Shown here piece after piece: positions 8,355 through 16,640 of a stretch of DNA of 64,000 nt. Each line of letters starts with the position of its first letter. The stretch's first letter is position 1. A program made the position numbers and the translations under genes. Source of the stretch: a bacterium (GTDB taxonomy: Bacteria > Elusimicrobiota > Elusimicrobia > Elusimicrobiales > UBA9959). The notes under the pieces are model-generated. The model made no database searches. It was not told the origin of the DNA and saw only the letters and a list, made by a program, of their open reading frames with translations. The stretch lies in assembly GCA_021789695.1 (NCBI GenBank), contig JAJYJH010000002.1, positions 62,001 through 126,000 of the forward strand. The letters are read 5' to 3'.

Positions 8355-8585
8355 ATGATAGCTTTCGTGCTTTGCAAACTGGTGGCCGGCCTTGAACAGA
8401 AGGCCGTACAGCAAATAAAGAGCATCCGCGGCGTGAAGGACGTCTACATGACCTTCGGCGGCTGGGACGCAATCCTGGTGGCCGAGTCAGACACGATCGA
8501 CAAACTCAGCGGCCTGATAGTCCGTGAAGTGCGAGGCATACACGGCGTACAGACCACCGAGACGCTGGTCACCACCAATATCTGA
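8355..8585 (+). CDS. Stand-alone Lrp/AsnC-type effector-binding (RAM) domain protein
   Basis: 76 residues forming only the ligand-binding, oligomerising half of an Lrp/AsnC regulator: two beta-alpha-beta units with IRGVKDVYMTFGGWDAILVA and EVRGIHGVQTTETLV. There is no helix-turn-helix. Such single-domain proteins bind amino acids and may modulate a full-length regulator. An AGGAGG sits four bases before the ATG. It lies eight bases after the lipoate-transferase gene, so it may report glycine or another amino acid linked to the gcv operon; that is inference from position. Confidence 0.85.
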   Translation: MIAFVLCKLVAGLEQKAVQQIKSIRGVKDVYMTFGGWDAILVAESDTIDKLSGLIVREVRGIHGVQTTETLVTTNI

Positions 8586-8602
8586 GTTGGGAACCCACGT
8601 AA

Positions 8603-9022
8603 ATGGAGAACACTTCCACGTTCGGCAGGCCGGCAGACAAGCTCGTCCTGATAGTGGACGACGACGAGTCGGTAAGGGATCTTATAGAGTTCATCGTCAA
8701 GAAGGAAGGCTTCAGGGTGGAAAAAGCCGCTGACGGCGAGGAAGCCCTGTCCAAGGCCCGCTCTGTGAACCCCGACCTCATTCTCCTCGACCTGATGCTG
8801 CCCAAGTTCGGCGGCTTCGAGATACTGCGGGAATTGCAGTCTGATGAGACGGGCACCATCCCGATAGTCATAATAACCGGACGCTACACCGACCGGTCCA
8901 CTTCCGACATGATAAAGCAGGAGCCCAACGTTAAGGATTTCCTGGAAAAGCCGGTGAAGCCGCAGGTTCTCAGCATCCTGCTCCACAAACTGCTCAAGAC
9001 CCAGCCGCCGCTCAGGAGGTAA
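8603..9022 (+). CDS. Response regulator with a receiver domain only
   Basis: 139 residues made of a short N-terminal tail and one CheY-like receiver. Acidic pocket residues are D20/D21, the phosphoacceptor is D63 (LLDLMLPKFGG), and the switch region is ITGRYTD with Lys in EKPVKP. No output domain follows. No kinase is adjacent; the nearest is the PAS kinase at 18149, which itself lacks a receiver. It begins 17 bases after the RAM-domain gene and ends in an AGGAGG that serves the next gene. Confidence 0.88.
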   Translation: MENTSTFGRPADKLVLIVDDDESVRDLIEFIVKKEGFRVEKAADGEEALSKARSVNPDLILLDLMLPKFGGFEILRELQSDETGTIPIVIITGRYTDRSTSDMIKQEPNVKDFLEKPVKPQVLSILLHKLLKTQPPLRR

Positions 9023-9025
9023 AGC

Positions 9026-9490
9026 GTGTCCCGCAGGCGGCTCAAGCGGTACGCGGCCTGGACCGCCATAGCGGTCCCGGCCTTTTTTTTGCTCGCCGCG
9101 GCGGATCTGGCGCTGCGCTCCAGGGGCGCCCTGCTGCGGGCCGAACGGCAGGAATACTGGGGCGCCCACCCGGCCGACAAGGCCGCCCACTTCAGGGCCC
9201 TTTACGAAGATCAGGCCGGCCGGATAAAGAAAGAAGAGACCGCCGGAGCCCTCACCGCGGAGCAGGCCGACAGGGAGTTGGAGCTCGCCGCCGCCGAAAG
9301 AGATTTCCGCGTCTCCGAAAGCTCGGCCAAGCAGGCCTATCTCTGGTACCGCTCCGCGGCGCAGGATTTCCCCTCCCCGCTCAACCCATGGGCGGGAAAA
9401 GCCGGGGAGAAACTCCCTGAGGCCCTGGCGGCCTGGCGGGCCGAGCTTAAAGCGAAAGGTCTGAAGCCGGAAACCTGGATGCTTCAGTGA
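9026..9490 (+). CDS. Hypothetical single-pass membrane protein
   Basis: 154 residues from a GTG start that is preceded by AGGAGG at 9014-9019. An RRRLKR tail and one hydrophobic segment (about 11-27) suggest N-in topology with a soluble helical domain outside. That domain is rich in Ala, Glu and Lys (EQADRELELAAAERDFRVSESSAKQAYLWYRSA) and may form a helical hairpin or a single TPR-like unit. No family recognised. It overlaps the next membrane gene by four bases, so the two proteins probably act together. Confidence 0.7.
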   Translation: MSRRRLKRYAAWTAIAVPAFFLLAAADLALRSRGALLRAERQEYWGAHPADKAAHFRALYEDQAGRIKKEETAGALTAEQADRELELAAAERDFRVSESSAKQAYLWYRSAAQDFPSPLNPWAGKAGEKLPEALAAWRAELKAKGLKPETWMLQ

Positions 9491-10188
9491 CCATGCGCCT
9501 GGCAAGACCGCTGATAGGCATTGTTCTGGCGCCGGCGGCCTTCGCCGCCGTCTGGGCCACTGCGGCCGCCCTCGCACCCGCGCTGGGCAGGTTCTCCACC
9601 ACCTTCCCGCTGCTGGCGGGGGCGTTCGCCTGCCTCGCCTTCCACTGGCTCGGGCGCGGCAAGCGCCTTTACGTGGCCGCCCACGAACTTACTCACGCTC
9701 TGGCCGCGCTGGCCAGCGGCGTGAAGGTGCGGCGTATTTCGGTCAGGAAAAACAGCGGCTACGTCGTTACAGACTCCTCCAATCTCCTGATCTCTCTTGC
9801 GCCCTATTTCATACCTTTCTATACGCTGACGGTCTCCGCGCTCTACTGGACCGCGGGCCGCTTCCTGGACCTTTCCAGGTTCAGGCCATGGTTCCTGGCC
9901 GCGGCCGGCTTTACTCTGGCTTTCCACCTGCTGCACACGGCGGACATCCTGGCGGGTCCGGTGCAGAGCGACCTCAAAAAAGCCGGCGGCCCAGTTTTTT
10001 CCATACCGCTGCTGGTGCTGCTCAACTGCCTGGGCCTCGCCGCGGCACTCAAGCTGCTCTTCCCGGAGCTGCTGAGCGCAAGAGGGTACGCCGCCGGGCT
10101 GCTGCGCGCGCAGAAGCAGACGTACCTGGCCCTCTATGCGGCGGCCCGGTACGCCGCCAATACTGCTAGAATGTATCTCAGAACATGA
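9487..10188 (+). CDS. M50-like membrane zinc metallopeptidase candidate
   Basis: 233 residues with about five or six hydrophobic segments. A membrane-embedded HELTH (H66, E67, H70) is the HExxH zinc site, and the later FHLLHTADILAGPVQSD offers D153 or D162 as a third ligand, as in M50 proteases. It lacks PDZ domains and is compact. Start is GTG at 9487, overlapping the previous stop, or ATG at 9493. It shares an operon with an orphan receiver and an AsmA-like protein, so envelope stress or lipid-related proteolysis is possible. Substrate unknown. Confidence 0.65.
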   Translation: MTMRLARPLIGIVLAPAAFAAVWATAAALAPALGRFSTTFPLLAGAFACLAFHWLGRGKRLYVAAHELTHALAALASGVKVRRISVRKNSGYVVTDSSNLLISLAPYFIPFYTLTVSALYWTAGRFLDLSRFRPWFLAAAGFTLAFHLLHTADILAGPVQSDLKKAGGPVFSIPLLVLLNCLGLAAALKLLFPELLSARGYAAGLLRAQKQTYLALYAAARYAANTARMYLRT

Positions 10189-12368
10189 GGCTTTTAAAAC
10201 AGATAATGCTCCGCGTCATCTTCCTGCCGCTGATCCTTGCGGCGGGGCTGGCCGCTACCGCCCTGATCACCCTGCGCGTGATGTTCACGCCGGCCAACCT
10301 GCAGTCGATAATGGTGAACCAGTTCCAGCAGATCCTGAAACGTCCGGTGCAGATAGAGTGGGCGAGGATCTCGTACACCGGCGAGATCAAGATAAAGGGC
10401 CTGCGCGTGGTGGAACCGAGCCCGGAAGCGGTGGATTTTCTGCGGGCCGATTATATATACGCCACCTACCGCCTGCTGCCGCTGCTGCAGCGCAAGCTGG
10501 ACATTGACAGCGTCGTGCTGGTCTCCCCGTCCATAACGCTGTTCAAGAGGACTGATGGGACCTGGAACATCTCCGACATTCTGGCCGCCTATCACAAGCC
10601 TTCCGGCCGCTCCCTGCTGAGCAGGATAGATTCCGCTGAGATAAGGGACGGCAAGCTTTCGGTGACCTACCTGCGTACAGGGGCCAGCTACCGCTTCGAG
10701 AACCTGAACGCCACGCTGCGCGGCTTTAAGCCGGACGCCGACACGCCGTTCTACCTCTCGGTGTTCCTGAAAAGCGATTCCCTCAGGGCCCCGCTCGAAG
10801 GCAGACTTTACGCCGAAGGCAGGCTGAACCTGGCAGGCTTCAACTGGAAGAACTCCGAGATAAAGGACTTACGGGCCGACCTTACGCTGAAGGACAAGAC
10901 GATAAATTTCACCGGGGATATAAAGGACCTCCGGCAGCCCGAAATCTCCCTTGAGGCGAAAACCCCGTCTTTCACTGGGGACGACGTGGACTACCTTTTC
11001 AGCGTCCCGTTCAAATTCTCGGCTCCGCGCTCCCACTGGAAGATAGACGCCGTTGTCTCCTCGTCCAGGACCGTGGAGACGAGCCTTTACTGCACCCCGC
11101 TGGGGCTGAAGATAGACGGGCAGATAAATCTCTCCGGCCAGGTGCCGGCCTACGGTTTCACCGTTTCCGTGCCGCCGCTCACGATGGACCAGCTGCGCCG
11201 CTACGGCGCCATCATCCCGCTGCAGAAACCCTCCGGCAAGGCCCAGGCGAGGATCAGGATATCCTCAAAGGACGGGAAGCCTGTCTTTTCGAGGGCCTTC
11301 GTCAACGTGGCAGGGGCCGGCTTTTCCTACCGCGCGCTTTCCGTCTCCGACCTGGACGCGGCGGCCTTGTTGACGAAGCCAGTTTCGGACAGCCGGGTTA
11401 CGGCTTCCAACGGGAGGCTGGCTCTGGGGAAGAACATCTTCTCCGGCCTGAGGCTAAAGGCCGAGCTTCTCAAGAACGGTTTCCAGTTCGACTATTCCGG
11501 AAAATTCGACGGTCAGGCGGCCAAAGGCAGAGTCCTGGTGCACCGGCCCTTCACGCCAAAACGGAGCGTCGACTATCTGGGCTATTCCTCCAACATCTCC
11601 TACGACAGTCTCAAAGACCTGGTGCTGGACATAAAAAAACTGCACGGGCCGCGCACTGGCGTGCCGGAGTTCAAGTCCCAGCTCGCCTGGCTCAAGAAGC
11701 TCAAGAACTCCATACCGATGGGCTATTCTTCCGTGAAGCTGCTCTACAAGACAAGCCGCTTCCGGCACCAGTATCTGCACGCCGACGATTTTTACCTCTC
11801 GGCCTCGCTGAAGAATATCGCGGGCGACATCTCAAAGATAAAAGGCGATATCTCCATAAAGTCCGGTCCGGGTATCTTCTATAGCGTGCAGGAGACCTCG
11901 GAGAAGGACCACGTTTACTACATTTTTTCCCTGCCGCTGACCTTCATCCACAAGATGAACCGCCTCGGGGCGTTGCAGTTCGCCTCCCAGGTAAACGACG
12001 TGGCCTTCAGCTCTATAGGCGGGGACTACACGCTGGACAACGGGAAGGTCTACATCAGGAACTCGTTCATAACCGGCAAGCAGTTCTCGGCCTACGTCAC
12101 CGGCCAGCTGGATTTCAACAACGAGACCATGAAGGTAAAAATTTATACAATATCAGGTAAGTACGACACCATGGGGAGCCTCCCGGAGGCGCTCACGGAC
12201 AAGAGCGGGAAACCGGCGCTGGCCTTCACGCTGGAAGGAAAGATGAAGTCCCCAGAGTTCAAAATGCTCAACGCCAAGGAAAGCGGGGACATGATTTCGG
12301 CGGCGGCCAGGAAAGGCGTCGACATAGATTTCGCCAGGATAAACAGTTTCGCAGGAGGGAAAAAATAA
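10185..12368 (+). CDS. AsmA-family envelope protein
   Basis: 727 residues. One N-terminal membrane anchor (about 8-32) is followed by a long beta-rich periplasmic region. The opening NLQSIMVNQFQQILKRPVQI and IKIKGLRVVEPS resemble the AsmA/DUF748 N-domain, and the end (GQLDFNNETMKVKIYTISG) resembles AsmA C-terminal blocks. Such bridge-like proteins are implicated in lipid movement between membranes or in outer-membrane assembly. It starts inside the previous stop (ATGA) and ends overlapping pyrE by one base. Confidence 0.75.
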   Translation: MRLLKQIMLRVIFLPLILAAGLAATALITLRVMFTPANLQSIMVNQFQQILKRPVQIEWARISYTGEIKIKGLRVVEPSPEAVDFLRADYIYATYRLLPLLQRKLDIDSVVLVSPSITLFKRTDGTWNISDILAAYHKPSGRSLLSRIDSAEIRDGKLSVTYLRTGASYRFENLNATLRGFKPDADTPFYLSVFLKSDSLRAPLEGRLYAEGRLNLAGFNWKNSEIKDLRADLTLKDKTINFTGDIKDLRQPEISLEAKTPSFTGDDVDYLFSVPFKFSAPRSHWKIDAVVSSSRTVETSLYCTPLGLKIDGQINLSGQVPAYGFTVSVPPLTMDQLRRYGAIIPLQKPSGKAQARIRISSKDGKPVFSRAFVNVAGAGFSYRALSVSDLDAAALLTKPVSDSRVTASNGRLALGKNIFSGLRLKAELLKNGFQFDYSGKFDGQAAKGRVLVHRPFTPKRSVDYLGYSSNISYDSLKDLVLDIKKLHGPRTGVPEFKSQLAWLKKLKNSIPMGYSSVKLLYKTSRFRHQYLHADDFYLSASLKNIAGDISKIKGDISIKSGPGIFYSVQETSEKDHVYYIFSLPLTFIHKMNRLGALQFASQVNDVAFSSIGGDYTLDNGKVYIRNSFITGKQFSAYVTGQLDFNNETMKVKIYTISGKYDTMGSLPEALTDKSGKPALAFTLEGKMKSPEFKMLNAKESGDMISAAARKGVDIDFARINSFAGGKK

Positions 12369-12964
12369 TGTCCAAGCTCGGCAAATTCGACGTGGTGGGA
12401 CTGCTGCAGGAGCACGGGGCCATTCTTAACGGCCATTTCCAGATACCGTCCGGCTTCCACACGCAGACCTATATACAGCCCTCTCTGGTGCTGCAGTACC
12501 CGCATCTCGCCCAGAAGGTGGCCAAGGAGATGGCCGCCAAGTTCCCGCAGGAGGTGAACGTCGTGCTGTCCCCCTCCGTCGGCGCGATGGCGATAGGCCA
12601 GGAGGTGGCCCGCGTCAAGAAGGCCCGCTCCATCTTCACCGAGAAGATCAACGGCGTTATGGTCCTGAAGCGGGACTTCAAGATTTCCGAGGGCGAGCGC
12701 GTGCTGGTCGTGGACGACGTCCTGAACTCCGGCCGCCTGTGCGGAGAAGCCATCAATCTGGCCCGCGGCTACGGCGCGAAGGTGATAGGCGTAGCCGCCA
12801 TCGTGGACCGCTCCACCGGCGACCTGCCGCTCAACGTGCCCGTGCGCGGCCTGGTCTCCTACCCGCTGCAGCTTTTCCCTCCGGACAACTGTCCGCTCTG
12901 CAGGCAGAAGCTGCCGCTGACGATACCCGGCTCGACCGTGCACCACGTGCACGACCAGGAATAG
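12368..12964 (+). CDS. pyrE: Orotate phosphoribosyltransferase
   Basis: Makes OMP from orotate and PRPP in pyrimidine synthesis. 198 residues. The PRPP-binding loop appears as VLVVDDVLNSGR; GHFQIPSGFHTQTYIQPSLV at the N-terminus fits the bacterial PyrE group of this length, as does the C-terminal CPLCRQKLPLTIPGS. The usual acidic PRPP motif is ED or DD followed by TTG or TSG; here it is DDVLNSG, still consistent. It is the only pyrimidine gene in the window, translationally coupled to the AsmA-like gene. Confidence 0.88.
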   Translation: MSKLGKFDVVGLLQEHGAILNGHFQIPSGFHTQTYIQPSLVLQYPHLAQKVAKEMAAKFPQEVNVVLSPSVGAMAIGQEVARVKKARSIFTEKINGVMVLKRDFKISEGERVLVVDDVLNSGRLCGEAINLARGYGAKVIGVAAIVDRSTGDLPLNVPVRGLVSYPLQLFPPDNCPLCRQKLPLTIPGSTVHHVHDQE

Positions 12965-13041
12965 GCCCGGAGTCCCCCTCCGTCCGGAGCCGTTAGATAA
13001 CTGGCGGCAAGCCTGGCCTTCACGGCCGGAGATCGTCCGAC

Positions 13042-13833
13042 ATGAGAACCAAATACATCGCGCTTCTTTCCGACTTCGGCACGCATGATCCTTTCGTCGG
13101 GGCCATGAAAGGGGTCCTTCTTACAAAGGCTCCGGGGCTCACGATAATAGATATAACGCACCAGATACCTCCTCAGGACATACAGACCGCCGCGTTCTAC
13201 CTGATGGCGGCCACGCCGTATATGCCAAAAGGGACGCTGTTCCTCTGCGTGGTGGACCCCACCGTGGGAACCGGGCGCGGGATAGTCTGGGCCAGGACGG
13301 ACAGCCACCAGTTCATCTCGCCCGATAACGGCCTGATAAGCTGGGTGGAGCAACGGGAGAAGATCCGCGAGGCCCGCTTTATCAACAACTCCGCTCTTTT
13401 CATGAAGACAATCAGCTCCACCTTCCACGGCAGGGACATAATGGCCCCCGTGGCCGCCGCGGTCGCCAAAGGACTTCCGGAGAAGAATATAGGGCCGCTG
13501 TTCCCGGACTACCGCAGATTCCCGTTCCCGCTGCCGGTCAAGGCCGGCAACCGCACCACGGGACAGATCATCGCCATAGACCACTTCGGCAACGCGATAA
13601 CGAATATCTCCCGCGAGTACGTCGGGGCCAGGTCCGTCTTCAACGTGGCAGATCGCATGATGAAGGGGCTCAAGTTGACCTACGCTTCGGTGCCGGAAGG
13701 TGAGTCTCTGGCGCTGATCGGCTCCTTCGGCTTCCTGGAGTTTGCGGTGCGCAACGGCAGCTTTGCCAGGACCTTCGACGTAAAAATAGGCGCGGAGGTA
13801 GAGGCTATAACCTCTTTCGATGAACATAACTAA
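13042..13833 (+). CDS. SAM hydrolase (SAM hydroxide adenosyltransferase, DUF62 family)
   Basis: 263 residues. The family splits S-adenosylmethionine into adenosine and methionine using water or hydroxide, and is homologous to fluorinase and chlorinase. The conserved triad is present: D72 and R79 in VVDPTVGTGRG and H129 in FHGRDIMAP. LLSDFGTHDPFVG opens the protein and IAIDHFGNAITNI marks the C-terminal domain. It overlaps the following methyltransferase gene by 14 bases, pairing SAM turnover with SAM use. The 77-base gap after pyrE shows only small GC hairpins. Confidence 0.88.
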   Translation: MRTKYIALLSDFGTHDPFVGAMKGVLLTKAPGLTIIDITHQIPPQDIQTAAFYLMAATPYMPKGTLFLCVVDPTVGTGRGIVWARTDSHQFISPDNGLISWVEQREKIREARFINNSALFMKTISSTFHGRDIMAPVAAAVAKGLPEKNIGPLFPDYRRFPFPLPVKAGNRTTGQIIAIDHFGNAITNISREYVGARSVFNVADRMMKGLKLTYASVPEGESLALIGSFGFLEFAVRNGSFARTFDVKIGAEVEAITSFDEHN

Positions 13834-15004
13834 GACATTCAAGCTGAAGCCAGCCGCCGCGCGCCGCAGGGGGCCGGGGCGCCTCTGGGTCTTCTCCAAC
13901 GAATTGGAGACCGTAGACACCTCCGTGCTGCCCGGCACCATCTGCGGCCTGCTCCACCCAGACGGCCGGCCGGCCGGCGCGGGGTTCTTCAATCCGAAGA
14001 GCCTCATTTCCCTGCGCCTGCTGGTGCAGGGCTCTCTGGACGTACCGGAGGGTTTCGTAAAGGAGCGCCTCGCCGCCGCGCTCAGATACCGCGAGGAGCT
14101 CGGCGTGGACAGAGCCTGCCGGCTCTGTTTCGGGGAATCGGACGGCCTGCCCGGGCTGGTCGTGGACAGATACGGCGACTACCTTGTGGCCGAGATACTT
14201 TCGGCCGGCATGGAGCTGCTCAAAGGCGAGATAACGCAGGCCCTGACGGACCTGCTGCGCCCCCGCGGCCTGGTATACAAGAACACACATCATTTCCGGG
14301 GACTGGAGGGCCTGCTTTCCTACGAGGAGACCGCTTTCGGCGCCATGCCGGAGAAGGCGGAGATAGAGGAGAACGGCCTAAAATACCTGGTGCCGATGGC
14401 CGGCGCGCAGAAGACCGGCTGGTACTTCGACCAGCGCGAGAACAGGGCGGCCATAGCGCCATTCTTCTCCGGTAGGAAGGTCCTGGACCTTCACACCTAC
14501 CTGGGCGGCTTCGCCATAACCGCGGCCAGGGCCGGGGCCGCCGCTGTTTGGGCCGTTGATTCCTCGGAAAAGGCCCTCGAGTGCGCCACAGAGAACGCCA
14601 GGCTCAACGGCGCGGCGGACAGGATAATCTTCAGAAAGGAAAAAGCCGAGCGCCTTCTGGAGGCCCTGGAGTCCGGGCAGCTGCCGGAGACTCCGGATTT
14701 CATACTGCTGGACCCGCCCAACATCGTGCGGAACAAGAAGCACCTGCCGCAGGCGCTGAAGATGTTCTCCCGCATGGCCTCCCAAGCCATGAAGGCCCTT
14801 CCAAAGGGTGGCTTGCTTGCGGTCTCGACGTGCTCGCACCACATCTCTCGCGGTGCGTTCCTGGAGACCCTCGCCGGGGCCGCGTCCAGGGCCGGCCGCG
14901 CCGCCGTAGTGACGGAGCTGCGCGGCCAAGCCAAGGACCACCCCGTGCTGCTGGCCATGCCGGAAACCGAATATCTGCACTTCGCGCTGCTGAAGATCTT
15001 CTAA
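13820..15004 (+). CDS. Class I rRNA methyltransferase, RlmI-like
   Basis: 394 residues. An N-terminal PUA-like domain (RRRGPGRLWVFSNELETVD) precedes a Rossmann methyltransferase with the SAM motif VLDLHTYLGGFA (about 220-231), the motif LLDPPN, and a Cys in VSTCSHHIS that fits an m5C-forming enzyme. E. coli RlmI methylates C1962 of 23S rRNA; that target is inferred here. The SAM motif reads DLHTYLGGFA rather than the usual DLFxYTGGF. Transcription ends at a strong hairpin just downstream. Confidence 0.87.
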   Translation: MNITKTFKLKPAAARRRGPGRLWVFSNELETVDTSVLPGTICGLLHPDGRPAGAGFFNPKSLISLRLLVQGSLDVPEGFVKERLAAALRYREELGVDRACRLCFGESDGLPGLVVDRYGDYLVAEILSAGMELLKGEITQALTDLLRPRGLVYKNTHHFRGLEGLLSYEETAFGAMPEKAEIEENGLKYLVPMAGAQKTGWYFDQRENRAAIAPFFSGRKVLDLHTYLGGFAITAARAGAAAVWAVDSSEKALECATENARLNGAADRIIFRKEKAERLLEALESGQLPETPDFILLDPPNIVRNKKHLPQALKMFSRMASQAMKALPKGGLLAVSTCSHHISRGAFLETLAGAASRAGRAAVVTELRGQAKDHPVLLAMPETEYLHFALLKIF

Positions 15005-15016
15005 GCGCCCCGCCTC

Positions 15017-15068
15017 CCGGCCGGAAAAAGGAAAGGACCCTTGTGGGTCCTTTCCTTTTTCCGGCCGG
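15017..15068. terminator. Bidirectional terminator hairpin
   Basis: Perfect 24-bp stem (15017-15040 with 15045-15068) and a TTGT loop. A-rich and T-rich runs within the stem allow it to work for both the methyltransferase gene on plus and the receiver gene on minus. Confidence 0.85.
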
Positions 15069-15083
15069 TCAGTTTTCCGGGAC

Positions 15084-15452
15084 TCAGATTATGCTTTTTA
15101 CCACCTTCAAGATCTCCTCGCGGCTGGAGGGTTTAGTTATGTAGGTCTTGGCGCCGTAAGAGATGGCCTGCTGAATCTCGTTTATGCTCCCCTCCACCGT
15201 CAGCATCACCACCGGAATGGCCTTGGTGGCGGCCGAGGACTTTATCTCCTTGCAGGCGGCAAGTCCGTTCATCTTGGGCATGTGTATATCCAGCATCACC
15301 AGCGCCGGCAGTTCCTTGCGGGAGAACTCCACCGCCTCTTCGCCGTTCTCGGCCTTGATCACGGAATAACCCTCCGCCTCCAGCATGGAACTGAGGGTCT
15401 CTAGCATCTCGGAATCGTCGTCGGCTATCAGGATTTTGTTGTGGAGCGGCAT
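15084..15452 (-). CDS. Response regulator with a receiver domain only
   Basis: 122 residues, a bare CheY-like receiver: acidic D11-D13, phosphoacceptor D55 (MLDIHMPKMNG), T85 and K107 (YITKP). No output domain. It lies 22 bases downstream of tRNA-Phe on the same strand and has no separate clear promoter, so it may depend on read-through from the tRNA transcript. Second single-domain receiver in the window; its partner kinase is not adjacent. Confidence 0.9.
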   Translation of the reverse strand: MPLHNKILIADDDSEMLETLSSMLEAEGYSVIKAENGEEAVEFSRKELPALVMLDIHMPKMNGLAACKEIKSSAATKAIPVVMLTVEGSINEIQQAISYGAKTYITKPSSREEILKVVKSII

Positions 15453-15474
15453 CCTCGTCTCCCAAAAAAAGATA

Positions 15475-15546
15475 TGCCGCGGGCTGGGATCGAACCAGCG
15501 ACACCTGGTTTTTCAGACCAGTGCTCTACCACTGAGCTACCGCGGC
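15475..15546 (-). tRNA. tRNA-Phe (GAA)
   Basis: Reading the minus strand, a 7-bp acceptor stem (GCCGCGG with CCGCGGC), a discriminator A, D arm GCTC-AGTGGTA-GAGC, anticodon stem CTGGT/ACCAG with loop CTGAAAA, and T arm GCTGG-TTCGATC-CCAGC fold into a complete 72-base cloverleaf. Anticodon GAA reads Phe. CCA is not encoded. A T-run follows the 3-prime end. Confidence 0.97.
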
Positions 15547-15570
15547 AAACGTAGTCCTGCTGCGCCTCTA

Positions 15571-15576
15571 ATAGTA
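15571..15576 (-). promoter_or_regulatory. Extended -10 box of tRNA-Phe
   Basis: The minus strand reads TG-C-TACTAT about 25 bases before the tRNA 5-prime end. No good -35 box is visible. Confidence 0.45.
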
Positions 15577-15615
15577 GCATTTTTAAGGACGGGCCTGGAA
15601 TATCCCGCCTCCGGG

Positions 15616-16635
15616 CTACGCCAGTTCCAGGACCTCATCGAGGCCGGGACCATACGAGATCAGCGAGACCTTCGGGTAAGGGTAGACGGAACAGACCCTA
15701 GCCAGCGTACCCATAAACTTCTTCGCCTCGCCGGTGAAGTTCCTCGCGCCGCGGCTGATGTCGGCGCCGGCCAGCATATCCATGTGCGTTATCGCCAGGC
15801 GCGTAACGGAGTTTATCCGCACCGTCTGCAGCGCGACGTCCATCTCGAACTCCCCCACGCGGCGCAGACGTCCGCTGACGCTGCCCACCTCCCGGCCGGC
15901 GGTGTGGTACCTGTCGAGTTTGTTTTTGTCCGTCATCTCCCTGGCTACGAAGCCGGGGCCCACGCGCGTGACGTAAGGTTTGAAGACAGCGTAGACCTCT
16001 CCGGCGTATTTTGGCCCCAGGCCGGCCTCGCCCATGAAGGTAGAGGCGGTGGTGTCCCTGGAAGTCACGTACGGGTATTCGCCGTGCAGATTGGAGAGTT
16101 TCATGCCCTGCGTGCCCTCCAGCAGCATGCTGGAGCCTTTGGACAGAGCCTTGTTCAGCAATTCAGGGACGTCCCGCACGTACTTCTTCAGGCGCGACTC
16201 GTCCTTGGCAAAGCGCAGTTTCTTGCGCTCCACGCGGTCGCGCACGGCGGCGCCCAGACCGGTGCCGACGCTGCCTATCTTGCCCATCATGCGGGCGTCG
16301 CCGCGCTCGGCGGCGGTATGGCGGGGCTCTATTATCACCGCGTGCGGGTCTATGATCAAACGGTTCCCGGCCCCGGTCAGCGCAATCTCCTTCTCCAGCC
16401 AGTCGGTGATGATGTAGGTGCCAGCGCCGAGCACCAGTTTCGTGCGGCGGTTGACGAAGCCGCCAGGCATGGTCTTCAGCGTGTAGATCCTGTCCTTATA
16501 GAAAATCGTGTGGCCGGCGTTGGGCCCGCCCACGCGGATGGAATAATCGTAATCATTCTTAGCGGCAAGGTACGCCGTTATCTTGCCTTTCCCCTCGTCG
16601 CCTGCCTGTCCGCCTACCACTATGTCTACGGGCAT
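15616..16635 (-). CDS. purA: Adenylosuccinate synthetase, short form
   Basis: Joins IMP and aspartate with GTP, the first step from IMP to AMP. 339 residues, well below the roughly 430 of most bacterial PurA and close to the short archaeal form. The P-loop GDEGKGK (12-18) keeps D13, the catalytic Asp that is replaced in phage PurZ, so I call PurA rather than the diaminopurine enzyme. The preceding residue is Ala where Trp is usual. GGPNAGHT and LLEGTQGMKL are conserved. It follows purB by five bases on the same strand. Confidence 0.9.
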   Translation of the reverse strand: MPVDIVVGGQAGDEGKGKITAYLAAKNDYDYSIRVGGPNAGHTIFYKDRIYTLKTMPGGFVNRRTKLVLGAGTYIITDWLEKEIALTGAGNRLIIDPHAVIIEPRHTAAERGDARMMGKIGSVGTGLGAAVRDRVERKKLRFAKDESRLKKYVRDVPELLNKALSKGSSMLLEGTQGMKLSNLHGEYPYVTSRDTTASTFMGEAGLGPKYAGEVYAVFKPYVTRVGPGFVAREMTDKNKLDRYHTAGREVGSVSGRLRRVGEFEMDVALQTVRINSVTRLAITHMDMLAGADISRGARNFTGEAKKFMGTLARVCSVYPYPKVSLISYGPGLDEVLELA

Positions 16636-16640
16636 GTCAT

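Noticed and set aside
12965-13041. Terminator between pyrE and the SAM hydrolase gene
   Set aside because: Only short GC-rich hairpins without a T-run; the two genes may be cotranscribed.
15616-16635. PurZ (diaminopurine synthesis) in place of PurA
   Set aside because: D13 of the GDEGKGK loop is present; PurZ replaces it. purB lies next to it and no phage genes are near.
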